Shown here in pieces: positions 1 through 10,200 of a stretch of DNA of 60,175 nt. Positions within the stretch are counted from its first letter, which is position 1. Every line of letters begins with the position of its first letter. A program made the position numbers and the translations under genes. Under the pieces are notes generated by a model, which saw only the letters and a list, made by a program, of their open reading frames with translations, did no database searches and was not told the origin of the DNA. Source of the DNA: Ignavibacteriota bacterium (GTDB lineage: Bacteria > Bacteroidota > Ignavibacteria > Kapaibacteriales > UBA2268); the NCBI GenBank assembly GCA_020437395.1, contig JAGQWJ010000013.1:1-60175 (forward strand), read 5' to 3'.

Positions 1-459
1 GCTGTTATAAAATTTATGAATGTCATTGAAGCTGAAATATCTGGATTAGAATTTGATATAACATATAAAAATCAAGAGAATTTAACTTTAAAATCATCTT
101 TAACATATTTGAATCCTAGAAATATTATCGAAAATAAGGATTTGAAATATAGGTCTAACTACCTATGGTATAGTTCAATAAACTATAGATTATTGCCATT
201 TGAAGTTCAACTCGATTATAGATTCAAAAGTAAATATAATGAAATTGATATAAGACTAGGAAATACTATAAAAGATCATGACTTAGTTATAGATGCACAT
301 ATCTTAGATGTAAGTTTTTCTTTGTACTCAGAAATATTTGAATCAAAAACTAAATTTACATTAAACATAAAAAATGCTTTAAATTATTACTATCTCGAGA
401 TGGTTGGTAATATGGCACCAATAAGATTTTTTAATTTTCAGATCGAATCAGAATTATAA
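1..459 (+). CDS. C-terminal fragment of a TonB-dependent-receptor-like outer membrane protein (cut by window edge)
   Basis: The frame is open from base 1, so the gene starts outside the window and only about 152 C-terminal residues are visible. The sequence alternates polar and hydrophobic/aromatic residues in short strands (for example LTLKSSLTYLNP, FEVQLDYRFK, KTKFTLNIKNALNYYY). This is the pattern of the last beta-strands of an outer-membrane barrel. The phrase 'NIKNALNYYY' followed by a final strand resembles the end of TonB-dependent receptors, where a 'V.N.fn..Y' motif precedes the last strand. The protein ends in Glu-Leu rather than the common terminal Phe. Its last 29 bases overlap the 3' end of the convergent CPBP protease gene. 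Substrate cannot be judged. Another large barrel is an alternative. Confidence 0.55.
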   Translation, partial: AVIKFMNVIEAEISGLEFDITYKNQENLTLKSSLTYLNPRNIIENKDLKYRSNYLWYSSINYRLLPFEVQLDYRFKSKYNEIDIRLGNTIKDHDLVIDAHILDVSFSLYSEIFESKTKFTLNIKNALNYYYLEMVGNMAPIRFFNFQIESEL

Positions 460-1267
460 TTATACTTAATACCCCTAATAGTCCTACAATAGATAATATT
501 ATGGATAAAGTTAATGGTAAAGTATTATCATCATTTAAAATCTCAGGTTCTCCTATATAAAAGAATAAAATAGATACTGCATTGTTTAGAAAATGAATAA
601 AAACTGGAACCAGAATGTTTTTAGAATAATGTGCAAGAAATCCTAAAAAAATTCCTATTAAAATAAGAGGGAATAAATTAATTAAGTTAAAGTGTATTAG
701 CCCAAAAATAGTACCTGTGGTAAATACTGAGAAATAAATTGAGTTATTTTCCTCCAAAGACCTTTGTCCGAACCCCCTAAAGAGAAATTCTTCTGAAATG
801 GAGGGGATTATAGCTCCAATAATAATCGCAAGAAAAAAGTCATAAACATCAGTACCTTTTAGCATTTTATCATATATTGAATCCATTAATTCAATATATT
901 CATGATAAATCCCCATCAAAGACTCAGGTATTAAATGTTCTTGTAATGAGACAAATCCTGTATTAAATAGATTAAGAAAAAATAATCCAATAATACCGTA
1001 AAAAATATACTTGAATCTTATGTTCTCTTCTAATCTAAAAATTTGTTTGAACCTAAGAGGAATTATATGCGAGATTATAATAGTCAAACCAAATAGAAAA
1101 ATTATCTGAGAAACGGCTTGTATAAGTTTTGGTTCAATACCAATCCCGAGGTTTATAGAAATAATTGTAATTACAGATCCGAAGACATTGAATCCTAATG
1201 TTATACCAATAATTAATAAAATTATAACAGAGTTTGATGGAAATTTGTCTATGGATTTATAATTCAT
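431..1267 (-). CDS. CPBP family intramembrane metalloprotease
   Basis: This 278-residue polytopic inner-membrane protein carries the CPBP (CAAX protease and bacteriocin-processing, Abi) signature. The EExxxR motif is at E159-E160...R164 (SEEFLFRG), FxxxH at F188-H192 (FGLIH), and a final H225...N229 (HFLNN). These are the expected metal-binding and catalytic residues of glutamate-type intramembrane proteases. About seven hydrophobic segments surround them. Family members process prenylated or signal-like peptides or act in bacteriocin self-immunity; the substrate here is unknown. It is divergent from the next gene, with a 50-base promoter region between them. Its 3' end overlaps the barrel gene by 29 bases on the opposite strand. 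Confidence 0.9.
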   Translation of the reverse strand: MNYKSIDKFPSNSVIILLIIGITLGFNVFGSVITIISINLGIGIEPKLIQAVSQIIFLFGLTIIISHIIPLRFKQIFRLEENIRFKYIFYGIIGLFFLNLFNTGFVSLQEHLIPESLMGIYHEYIELMDSIYDKMLKGTDVYDFFLAIIIGAIIPSISEEFLFRGFGQRSLEENNSIYFSVFTTGTIFGLIHFNLINLFPLILIGIFLGFLAHYSKNILVPVFIHFLNNAVSILFFYIGEPEILNDDNTLPLTLSIILSIVGLLGVLSIIIILIRSEN

Positions 1268-1317
1268 TATTTTTACAAACCGTATTATTTAAAGTTAAAA
1301 ATGACTTACTTAAATAA

Positions 1318-4300
1318 ATGAGAATTGCAATATACATAATTATAATTTTAACTTCATTAAATTCATTAATAGGACAAGAAGCTGTTATTTCCGAGTATTA
1401 TAACGATTCTGATTTTAAAAATGAATGGACAGAAATTTTAATTACTAAAGATAATATAAATCTCACTGGTTATGAAATTCGAGATAATACAGAAAAATAT
1501 AACGATGGTAATTCATGGCAAAATGGAATAAAGTTTACTAGTAATCCAATCTGGAAAAACCTTCGGATTGGAACTGTTATAGTTATTAATCACAGAGGTA
1601 ATGGTGCAACTGACATTGATCCGCGGGATGGCTACATTGAAGTTGATGCTGAGAATCTATTGTATTTTGATAGACCAAGTTGGAACGGGATAGCTTCTTT
1701 GTCCTTACAACAGTTTGGTGATGTAATTCAGCTCAGAAATGCAAGTGGTTTAAATGTTCACGCATTAGCTCATGTTAAATATTCATCACAAGGTGACTTT
1801 TATAAAATTGCAGGTAAAAAAATAGCTTATGTGGGGGATTGTAGTTTAGGTTATTCTATTTCTGTAGGAAATGCAAATAAATTAGATGATTACAATTTAA
1901 ACACAACAAATCAAAGTGGATACGATACGGGAAAGTCAATTACTCATCATTCAAGAGGTGGGACGAAAGGCAAAGCGAATAATAATCCAAAAGGTTCACC
2001 AATTAATTATCAATTTTGGCAATCTTTAAGAGAGCCGGATTTTAATTCTGCTTTTCTAAAAGTAACAAAGAAAGATTCTTCAATAAAATTAAATTGGAAT
2101 AAGATTAATCTTCCAAATGGTACTAAAGATTATGGGGGATATCTAATTTTAAAAACCACTGATTTGGAATCCTATTGTAAACCTGAAGACGGTAGAGTTT
2201 ATTCAGTAGGACAAAAAGTATGTGTGAATAATGAAGTAGTTGCATTTATAGAGGGTTCAAATGTAACTGAATTCATCGATAAGAATCCAAATTGCAACGC
2301 GACTACTCGCTACACTATTTTTGCATTTAATTTTTACGATGGTAAATATTCATCTTGGCGAAAGGAAGATGGTAGAGGTATAGCATATTCGGATAATATA
2401 AATGAATCAAACTCGAAAATTATTTCCTTAGAAAATCCTTTTGATATAAGAATTGATTCGAGGCTTGGCACAAAGTTTTGTTCAATCGATACTACAGTAT
2501 TATTTAATAATATACCAAATGAATTAAAGAATGACTATAGCTTTGCATGGTACTTCAAAAGAGATTTGGAAGGTAGCGAATCAATTGTAATTGACTTTAA
2601 AGAACCTGGTATTTCAGATTCAATAATTGTATATCGACCAGGTTACTATAGATTAGAAATCAAAGGAGGTGATGGATGTATAACACAATCAAACACAGTT
2701 CATATTGAGATTATAGAACAACCTGAGGCTTATATTGCGGACGAAAGTGGTAAGTTGATAACAAGTGATACTATTATATATTATTGTGAGGATATTGGAT
2801 ATAAACTAAGAGCGAATATTAAAGATAAAGACCCTAAGGAATTAATTTATCTTTATAAAGATGGAATCAAAATCAGTAATTTTGGTGAAGTATTCGACAT
2901 CGAAACAGAAGGTAAATACTATTACATTTTTACTAATGAAGACTGCAAAGACACTTCTTATACAGTAGAGTTTAAGAAATATATTGCAAAAACTAGTGTC
3001 AATGTTACAAGTTTAGATTTTATACTTCCAAATTCGAAAAACAATAAAATAGATTCTTTAGTAATAAATAATAATTCTGATACAGATTTTACGTATTCTC
3101 AATCTGATTTCTTAATTAATCCTCCTTTTAAAATAAAAAATAGCTTTCCAATCACTATAAAAAGTAATAGCAGTGAAGTGCTTTATATTGAATTTTCGCC
3201 AAGTAAAAAAGGTGAATTTTATGATACATTAAAAGTGAATATTGAATGTGAAGAATTTTCAGTAGCACTATTTGGTAATAACCCTAATTCTAATCCTATT
3301 CTTATAGCAGATAAGGATACTATAGATTTTGGTATTTTAATTCAATGTTTAGAATTTCCTGATAAATCACTAAAGATAACAAATACAGGTGACGAATGGA
3401 TATTAATGAAAAAATCTGTAACCGGAAGTTTTGCAATAAATCCTGAAATTAATAATGACACAATATTCCCTGGAGAATCGTTGTCTTACCGTGTGTCAAC
3501 ATCCGAATTAAATACAGGTCCTAGATTTTATAATTCCTACATCCCATGGATATCAGAAAGTGGTGTGATTGACACATTGGAAGTTTATTTAAAAGCATAT
3601 ATTACTATTCCTAGCTATAGAATTGTTGAAGATACTTTAGATTTTGGAGTTCTTTCTGCTTGCGAAGATTATCTTATAGATTCGGTACACATCTATAATG
3701 ATGGTGAAGTAGAGATTGAAATAAAGGAAGATGATATTACATTAGGAATAGAAATAATAAATGGTCCAGTGTTTATTGCCCCCGGCGATACTTCGGTAAT
3801 ATTATTAAAATATTCTAAAACCAGTCCCAAAAAGATAAGTAAACAAAATCAATTTAAAATTAGACCAGGCTGTGTTGTAGCCGTTCCATCATTTTATCTA
3901 ATTGCTGAAATGGAAGATGGTGGATATAATTTAAGTATTAGAGACACGATAAATTTTGGGAGATTTTATTCTTGTGATGAAATAAATAGTACTAAAGATA
4001 TAGAAATTAAGGTTTTAGAAAAACAACTTAGTGAAACTATATTTCTTAAAAACATACAAAATCCTGATGATAATTTTGATATAGCTTTCAAGCAATTAGA
4101 AATAGATAATAATATTAAAATTCCAGTTAATTTTAATAAAAAAATTAAAGGCCATTATGAATCTAAAATTATTCTAACCTTTGAACCCTGCGATACAAAA
4201 AAGGAAATTGTTTTAATTGCTGAAATAGAAGAACAGCTTTTGACATATAATAAGAATATTTTATTTAACACTTATTCTCAAGGAAATAGTGCAACTAACT

Positions 4301-5259
4301 CACTTAAAATAACTAACACTAATAAAGATGATTTAATTATTGAAAGAATTGATTTACCCAATTATGTTTTTGTAATTAACTCGCTCAATTTCCCTATAAT
4401 TTTACCAAAAGATAGCACAATAATTATCGATTTAGAATTAAAAACGTTGAATGTTGGAGATTTTAAAGATTCGTTAAAAATAATTACTTCATCACCTTGT
4501 ACTATGGACTACACGACATTATTAAATGGTAAAGTATTAGATACTACTATTCCGCCAGGTAATTTCATAGCAGAATTTGATATTGATAGTCAGATTACAC
4601 CTCCAAAGAATATTATAAATATTCCAATTATAATAAAAGAAGATATATATAAATTTGATTCGGTAGATGTTGAAACCATTTTATTAGAATTGGAATACCC
4701 CTTTAACGCGTTTGTATTAGGTAATATAAGTGCTCTACAATCTGATTTACGAGTTGAAAAATTTGATTCAAAAGGGAAACTAAAATTAGCTATTAAAAAG
4801 GCAAACAATGATATTTTTAAACTCTTAAGCGATGATTTACTCAATTTAGAGTTTTATGTGCTTGATGTTGTTTCTGATGACTATAAGTTCAATTTAAAAA
4901 GTGGTGAGGTTTTTTCATTTCCTAAAATGACAATAACTACTGATGACAGTACTATTGTAAAAATAGATGAAAATTGCGTAAATAATACAGACTTTGTTTT
5001 TGTAAAACTATTAGATTTGTCTTATGAAATTGAAAATAATAATCTTCAAGTCGTTTTCAATCAACCTACAGATGATTCTTATAGAATAGATTTAATTGAC
5101 AATACTGGCCAATCACTGATTCCAATTCTTGATGGTAATCAAAGTAGGGGTGAGCATAATATAAATGTCAACATCAGTGATTTATCATCTGGCATATATT
5201 ATTTAACTCTATTTTATTCTAATAAAGTATTGGTAGAAAAAATTAGTATTATTAAATAA
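1318..5259 (+). CDS. Large secreted protein: lamin-tail-like N-terminus, ASH (choice-of-anchor-D) repeats, T9SS sorting domain
   Basis: A 1313-residue protein with a signal peptide at about residues 1-19 (hydrophobic core, ending LIG before QE). Residues about 20-200 resemble a lamin-tail domain: 'AVISEYYNDS', 'NEWTEILI', then 'LTGYEIRDN'. A fibronectin-III/Ig-like region follows. From about residue 540 to 1090 there are repeated Ig-like modules with recurring 'I.FG.L....D....I.N.G' and 'I.P..S.....F.P' phrases, typical of ASH/choice-of-anchor-D domains. The last ~75 residues (IDLIDNTGQ...GEHNINVNISDLSSGIYYL...VEKISIIK) look like a T9SS type A sorting domain. Predicted fate is export, T9SS passage and surface attachment or release. 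The function is unknown; an adhesive or structural role is inference. It stops 14 bases before the convergent DUF885 gene. Confidence 0.8.
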   Translation: MRIAIYIIIILTSLNSLIGQEAVISEYYNDSDFKNEWTEILITKDNINLTGYEIRDNTEKYNDGNSWQNGIKFTSNPIWKNLRIGTVIVINHRGNGATDIDPRDGYIEVDAENLLYFDRPSWNGIASLSLQQFGDVIQLRNASGLNVHALAHVKYSSQGDFYKIAGKKIAYVGDCSLGYSISVGNANKLDDYNLNTTNQSGYDTGKSITHHSRGGTKGKANNNPKGSPINYQFWQSLREPDFNSAFLKVTKKDSSIKLNWNKINLPNGTKDYGGYLILKTTDLESYCKPEDGRVYSVGQKVCVNNEVVAFIEGSNVTEFIDKNPNCNATTRYTIFAFNFYDGKYSSWRKEDGRGIAYSDNINESNSKIISLENPFDIRIDSRLGTKFCSIDTTVLFNNIPNELKNDYSFAWYFKRDLEGSESIVIDFKEPGISDSIIVYRPGYYRLEIKGGDGCITQSNTVHIEIIEQPEAYIADESGKLITSDTIIYYCEDIGYKLRANIKDKDPKELIYLYKDGIKISNFGEVFDIETEGKYYYIFTNEDCKDTSYTVEFKKYIAKTSVNVTSLDFILPNSKNNKIDSLVINNNSDTDFTYSQSDFLINPPFKIKNSFPITIKSNSSEVLYIEFSPSKKGEFYDTLKVNIECEEFSVALFGNNPNSNPILIADKDTIDFGILIQCLEFPDKSLKITNTGDEWILMKKSVTGSFAINPEINNDTIFPGESLSYRVSTSELNTGPRFYNSYIPWISESGVIDTLEVYLKAYITIPSYRIVEDTLDFGVLSACEDYLIDSVHIYNDGEVEIEIKEDDITLGIEIINGPVFIAPGDTSVILLKYSKTSPKKISKQNQFKIRPGCVVAVPSFYLIAEMEDGGYNLSIRDTINFGRFYSCDEINSTKDIEIKVLEKQLSETIFLKNIQNPDDNFDIAFKQLEIDNNIKIPVNFNKKIKGHYESKIILTFEPCDTKKEIVLIAEIEEQLLTYNKNILFNTYSQGNSATNSLKITNTNKDDLIIERIDLPNYVFVINSLNFPIILPKDSTIIIDLELKTLNVGDFKDSLKIITSSPCTMDYTTLLNGKVLDTTIPPGNFIAEFDIDSQITPPKNIINIPIIIKEDIYKFDSVDVETILLELEYPFNAFVLGNISALQSDLRVEKFDSKGKLKLAIKKANNDIFKLLSDDLLNLEFYVLDVVSDDYKFNLKSGEVFSFPKMTITTDDSTIVKIDENCVNNTDFVFVKLLDLSYEIENNNLQVVFNQPTDDSYRIDLIDNTGQSLIPILDGNQSRGEHNINVNISDLSSGIYYLTLFYSNKVLVEKISIIK

Positions 5260-5273
5260 CTTTTTGATTAAAT

Positions 5274-7118
5274 CTATAAACCTTTAATTGGATCTGTTAT
5301 TATAATAGCGTCCGTTTCATTTAATTCAAGGTCATCATCTTTTTTATTTTTATTCTTCAAAATCCAATTTTCAATTTTCTCTGTTAAAACGAACAGAGGA
5401 ACAGGTCCATTTTTTAATATCAAATCATGAAATCGTTTAATGTCAAAATTATTTTTCAGTTCTTTTTTAGCCTTCTCTCTCAAATTTAATATATGCCTCA
5501 TTCCAATTTTGTATCCAGTTGCCTGACCTGGCATTACAATATGTCTATCAACCATGCTAATAGATTCGGAGTTACTTGCGGGAGTGTTACTATTGTAGTA
5601 ATCTATCGCTTTTTGTCTATTCCATTTTTTCGTATGAATTCCAATATCAACTACTAATCTGCATGCTCTCCAAAGCTCCATAGCTAATCTACCAAAATCT
5701 GAATAAGGATTTGAATAATAACCAATTTCTTTTGGTAATAATTCAGAATATAGACCCCATCCTTCAACATAGGCCACATACAAATTCCCAATTTTTCTAA
5801 AATTAGGAATTCCTTCTAACTCTTGAGAAATGGCTATTTGCATGTGATGACCTGGAATTCCTTCATGATAAGCAAGTGCTTCCATCTGATAGATAGGCAT
5901 TGATGACATATCAAAAAGATTAGCATAATAAATACCTGGTCTTTTACCATCGACTGAAGGTGGTTCATAAAATGCTTTTCCAGCAGATTGTTCTCTAAAT
6001 TTTTCTACTGCCTTTACTTCTATTTCTGATTTTGGAAGCACGTTGAATAATTTTGGTAATTCATACTTCATTGTATTTATTATTGCAACAGCACTATCAA
6101 GATACTCTTCTTTTCCTTTTGTATTATTTGGAAAATAAAATTGCTGACTATCTCTCATAAATTTGAAAAATTCTTGTAATGAACCATCGAATCCAACAGA
6201 ATTTTTAATTTCAATCATTTCTGTATGAATTCTATTCACTTCGGTTAAACCATAATTAAAAATCTCGTCAGCACTAATTTCAATAGTATTATTAATTTTT
6301 AGCTGATAATCATAATAATCTTTACCATTTGGTAAAGACCAAACCCCAATCTCTTGGTTTGAATCTTTTTTCAAGTCAATTAAATATTCAACTAAATCAG
6401 AGTATGCCTTTGAAAAGTAATTTCCAATAACTTTTTTGATTTCACTATCTAAGTCTATATTGAGCTTTTCAGTTTTCATTTTGAAATCTAAATAGATGGG
6501 ATGATTCTCAATTTTGTTTTGACTATCCACAATTAGGTTTTTTGAACTATTTATAACATAATCGAGAATGAGGGATGGTGCAACTATACCTTTAACTCGT
6601 CTCCTTTCTAAGTTCGATTTAAGCTGATCTATTACTTCAGGTACTAATTTTACTCTTTTTATGTAATTTATAGCGTCTTCTCTATTTCTTATACTATGTT
6701 GGTTAATCAATGTGGAAGGTATTTTTGTGTGCCAACCATCCATTTGAGAGACGGGGTAGTCGTGATATAGATATTCTGAAATAGCCAACTCGGCTTCTAA
6801 GTTATACAAGTAAATTTTATAGCTTAGAAGTGATTGGCCACTTAATTTATTTACATCAAATCTTTTATTAAGAACATCTATATTCTTGGTCAGAATATCT
6901 AATTCCATCAGCTTTGCACTATCAGATATATCGTCCCATTTATCATCATTATTTCTATAGCCATATTCTGTTTGTAGAGCAGGATATCTATTAACTTTAG
7001 CAAGCCAGACAGAATCTAGCCATTCGTTAAGCTCTAAATTTTGATTGTCATTTGTAATTTTCGGATTTTCTGTACAAGCATAGATGAATAGTGTTAAAAC
7101 TAATAGTAGATATTTCAT
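5274..7118 (-). CDS. DUF885 family lipoprotein (putative zinc metallopeptidase)
   Basis: A 614-residue protein with a lipoprotein signal peptide whose lipobox cysteine is C15 (FIYAC). It is therefore probably anchored to a membrane facing the periplasm or surface. The DUF885 hallmark is at H418-H425 (HEGIPGHH), an HExxxxxHH-like putative zinc site, followed by EGWGLYSE at 452-459. The C-terminal block PGQATGYKIGMRHI at about 530-543 is also typical. Length fits the family (about 550-620). Family members are thought to be peptidases or carboxypeptidase-like hydrolases, but the substrate is not established. The gene lies between the two giant T9SS cargo genes. It is divergent from the VWA protein and nearly abuts the lamin-tail protein. 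Confidence 0.88.
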   Translation of the reverse strand: MKYLLLVLTLFIYACTENPKITNDNQNLELNEWLDSVWLAKVNRYPALQTEYGYRNNDDKWDDISDSAKLMELDILTKNIDVLNKRFDVNKLSGQSLLSYKIYLYNLEAELAISEYLYHDYPVSQMDGWHTKIPSTLINQHSIRNREDAINYIKRVKLVPEVIDQLKSNLERRRVKGIVAPSLILDYVINSSKNLIVDSQNKIENHPIYLDFKMKTEKLNIDLDSEIKKVIGNYFSKAYSDLVEYLIDLKKDSNQEIGVWSLPNGKDYYDYQLKINNTIEISADEIFNYGLTEVNRIHTEMIEIKNSVGFDGSLQEFFKFMRDSQQFYFPNNTKGKEEYLDSAVAIINTMKYELPKLFNVLPKSEIEVKAVEKFREQSAGKAFYEPPSVDGKRPGIYYANLFDMSSMPIYQMEALAYHEGIPGHHMQIAISQELEGIPNFRKIGNLYVAYVEGWGLYSELLPKEIGYYSNPYSDFGRLAMELWRACRLVVDIGIHTKKWNRQKAIDYYNSNTPASNSESISMVDRHIVMPGQATGYKIGMRHILNLREKAKKELKNNFDIKRFHDLILKNGPVPLFVLTEKIENWILKNKNKKDDDLELNETDAIIITDPIKGL

Positions 7119-7226
7119 AGAATTAATCTTTTTTGATTATCATTAAAATATAAATATAACAGTTTATGTAACATTTTTAGTATATTATTATTATTTAAAT
7201 ATATGACTTTACAAAAACAGATTTTT

Positions 7227-10200
7227 ATGAAAATTATTTTTACCTTTATTTTAATCTTATCACCATTTAGCTTGTTATGGGGACAAAGTTTTCATGTCTA
7301 TGATGTTAATTCGGAGGATTATCCGGTTATTAAAGCAAAATTCTATGTTACTGACACACAAGAAAATCAAATCAATCAATTTGTACCGGAAGAATTTGTA
7401 ATAAAAGAAAATTTAATTCAGAGAGATATTAGAAGTATTGAGTGTGAATCTGAACCTGTATTCAATAAAATATCCACAGTCTTAACCATAGACGTATCAG
7501 GATCTATGAAGGGGCAAAGATTAGATTGGGTTAAAAATGCGGCAAATCAATGGATTGAACAAATAGATAGTTTGAATGAAGAAACAGCTATCACTACGTT
7601 TGATGACGAGGCTTTACTTTACTCGGATTTCCAGTTTAATAAACAATCATTAAAGGAATCGATTGCTTCTTTAGAAATAAGAAACGGTACAAATTATAAA
7701 AATGCGTTCTTAGATCCTTATGCAGGAGCTTTAGATGTTGCAAGAAGAGCTGAGTATAAACCAATAATAATATTCCTTACCGATGGAGTTGGTCTTTCAG
7801 ACTTTAACCCCAAAGATATTGTAAAAAAAGCTGAAGAATTGAAAGCCGTTGTTTATTCTATATCAATTGATATATCTTTACCAAAAGAAATGAAGGAAGT
7901 ATCTGATGCAACTGGAGGACAATATTTTGAGAACATAAACTCTGAAGAAAAGTTACTAGAGGCTTACAATATTATACGAAAAATAGCCGTAAGTACAAGA
8001 CCTTGCGAAATAACTTGGTTTACAGAAGGTTGCTTGACAGGTAGAATTGCAGATATTGAATTTCTACCTCTAAAACTTAAAAAACAGGTCTCTTATGATT
8101 CACCTGGAGAGAAATTCCCGGAATTTGAATATATAATAGACGATGGTTTTGCTACATTTGAATGTGGAAAACAAGCAACAAATGTTATTAGTATGCGAGC
8201 TGTTAATGGTGATATAAATGTATATGGAATAAACAAAAACAGTGGACCATCGATTTGTTCTGACTTTACGGCAACTTTTATGAATAGAAAAGTGCCATTT
8301 GTTTTAGAAAAAGATTCAATTATAGATATATTAATTTCATATAATCCTTCAGATAGCAAATATAAAATATGTGAATTTGAAATTGATGCTAGCTCTTGTT
8401 TGAATAATAAAATCAATGCGGTTAGTAACTGTCTTAATTCCCCTCCTTCAAGCGTCCCTATAAGTATTAGAACTCCTAATGGCGGTGAAGTTCTGAAAGC
8501 AAATAGTAAAGGGAAAATTTTTTGGGATGGAACTCCACAGAATAGTAATATTATGATAGATTATTCATTAGATTCTGGTGCAAGTTGGAATTTAGTGAAT
8601 TTTGGTAAAATGTATAATAGTACTGATTGGTTATTACCTAATGTTGATAGTGATAATTGCTTAGTAAGAGTTAAGAAAATTAGTGATAATGCCGGCAGAA
8701 AAGTTTATGATGCTAGTATTGAAAAAAATAATGTAAATAAAATTAGTTGGAATAAAAGAGGCAACATATTCGCTTTTGTTACGGATACTAACTCTATTAG
8801 ACTTTATAATAGCATAACTGGTCAAAAGATAAATGAGTTTTTCTTTGAGACGGATGAATCTCCATTTACTGATGTCCAGTTTTTACCAGATGGAGCTAGA
8901 ATTTTTATAACAAATTCAAATGGTCTATTTCTTTTTAATCTACTAAACAAAAAATTTGTTCAGATAAATCAGTTAACTGGTGACATAGAGTTAAGTAGTG
9001 ATGAAACTATAATTACAGTAACGAACGCTGACAGTGTTTCAATAATGGATGTTAGAACACGAGAAATATTAAATGTTTTCAAAAGGCCAATAGCGAAAGG
9101 AAGAATATCTGATGCAGCAATATCAAAAAATTCTGAAATGATTGCATTTTGTGTAGATTCAAATGGAGTATCTGATTCAATTTATATTCATAAGAAAAGC
9201 ACTAACTGGAAAGTAACATCACTTTCAATAATGACAGACACCTCTGCAAAGCATTCTTATAACAGTCTTGATTGGAGTTTCGATGATAAATATATACTCT
9301 CTACATCATCGGTTAGTGATATCAAGTTTATTGAGTTATGGAATTTGGATAATAAGAAGAAAGAAATAAAATTATTCAAGCCACCCACAAAAATTTCTGA
9401 CTTAAGATCATCTTCAATCGAAAATCTATTCGTTACAATTGATCATGGTTCTAAAGTTGATGTATGGGAAATAGCTGATAATAATGGTAAAAAAGAACTA
9501 AAAGAAAAATATAATTTTATTTCTAATAGTTTAATAAATAATACAGTAGAATGGAGTCCTGATAATACGAGGTTCGTAATAGGTACAGATGGACTATCAG
9601 AAGAGAACTTTATCTCAGTTTACTCAGTCAGGGCTTATCCAGAATACGAAGACATTTCAGATAGTGTATTTGCAATTAGAAAAACTCTATTAACGATTAA
9701 CGATTTGAATTTAGGAACTGAGTATGTAGGGCAGACAAAGGACACAACTATTTCAAATTTGATAACATATAACTTTGATTATCCTTTTATTGTCGATTCA
9801 GTAAGTATAACAAGTATTGATAAGAATGTTTTTTCAGTATCAAATAATCCATCATTACCTAATGGAGTTAGCAACAAGAAACAACCAAAATTCCAATTTA
9901 GTTTTACACCTAATAAAGAAGCAACTTTTACTGCGACTCTTAATATCTTCTCACAGTTTGGTACAAAATCAGTAAATATTATTGCAAAAGGTGTTAAGCC
10001 AAATTTACAATTAGAGAATTATAATTTCGGAGAAGTTTTAATTACAAAAGATTCTACAATCAAGAAAAAATCAATAAAAAATAATGGTACCTATAAACTG
10101 TTGATTAATAAGATATATATAGTTGGTCCTTCGGACAAATATTATAGTTTATTGGACGATTCTGAAAATATTGTTAGTCTTATTGAGAATATCGAGATTG

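Noticed and set aside
7203..7226. Upstream Met at 7203 for the VWA protein
   Set aside because: Eight extra polar residues precede a standard signal peptide beginning at 7227; kept as an alternative only.
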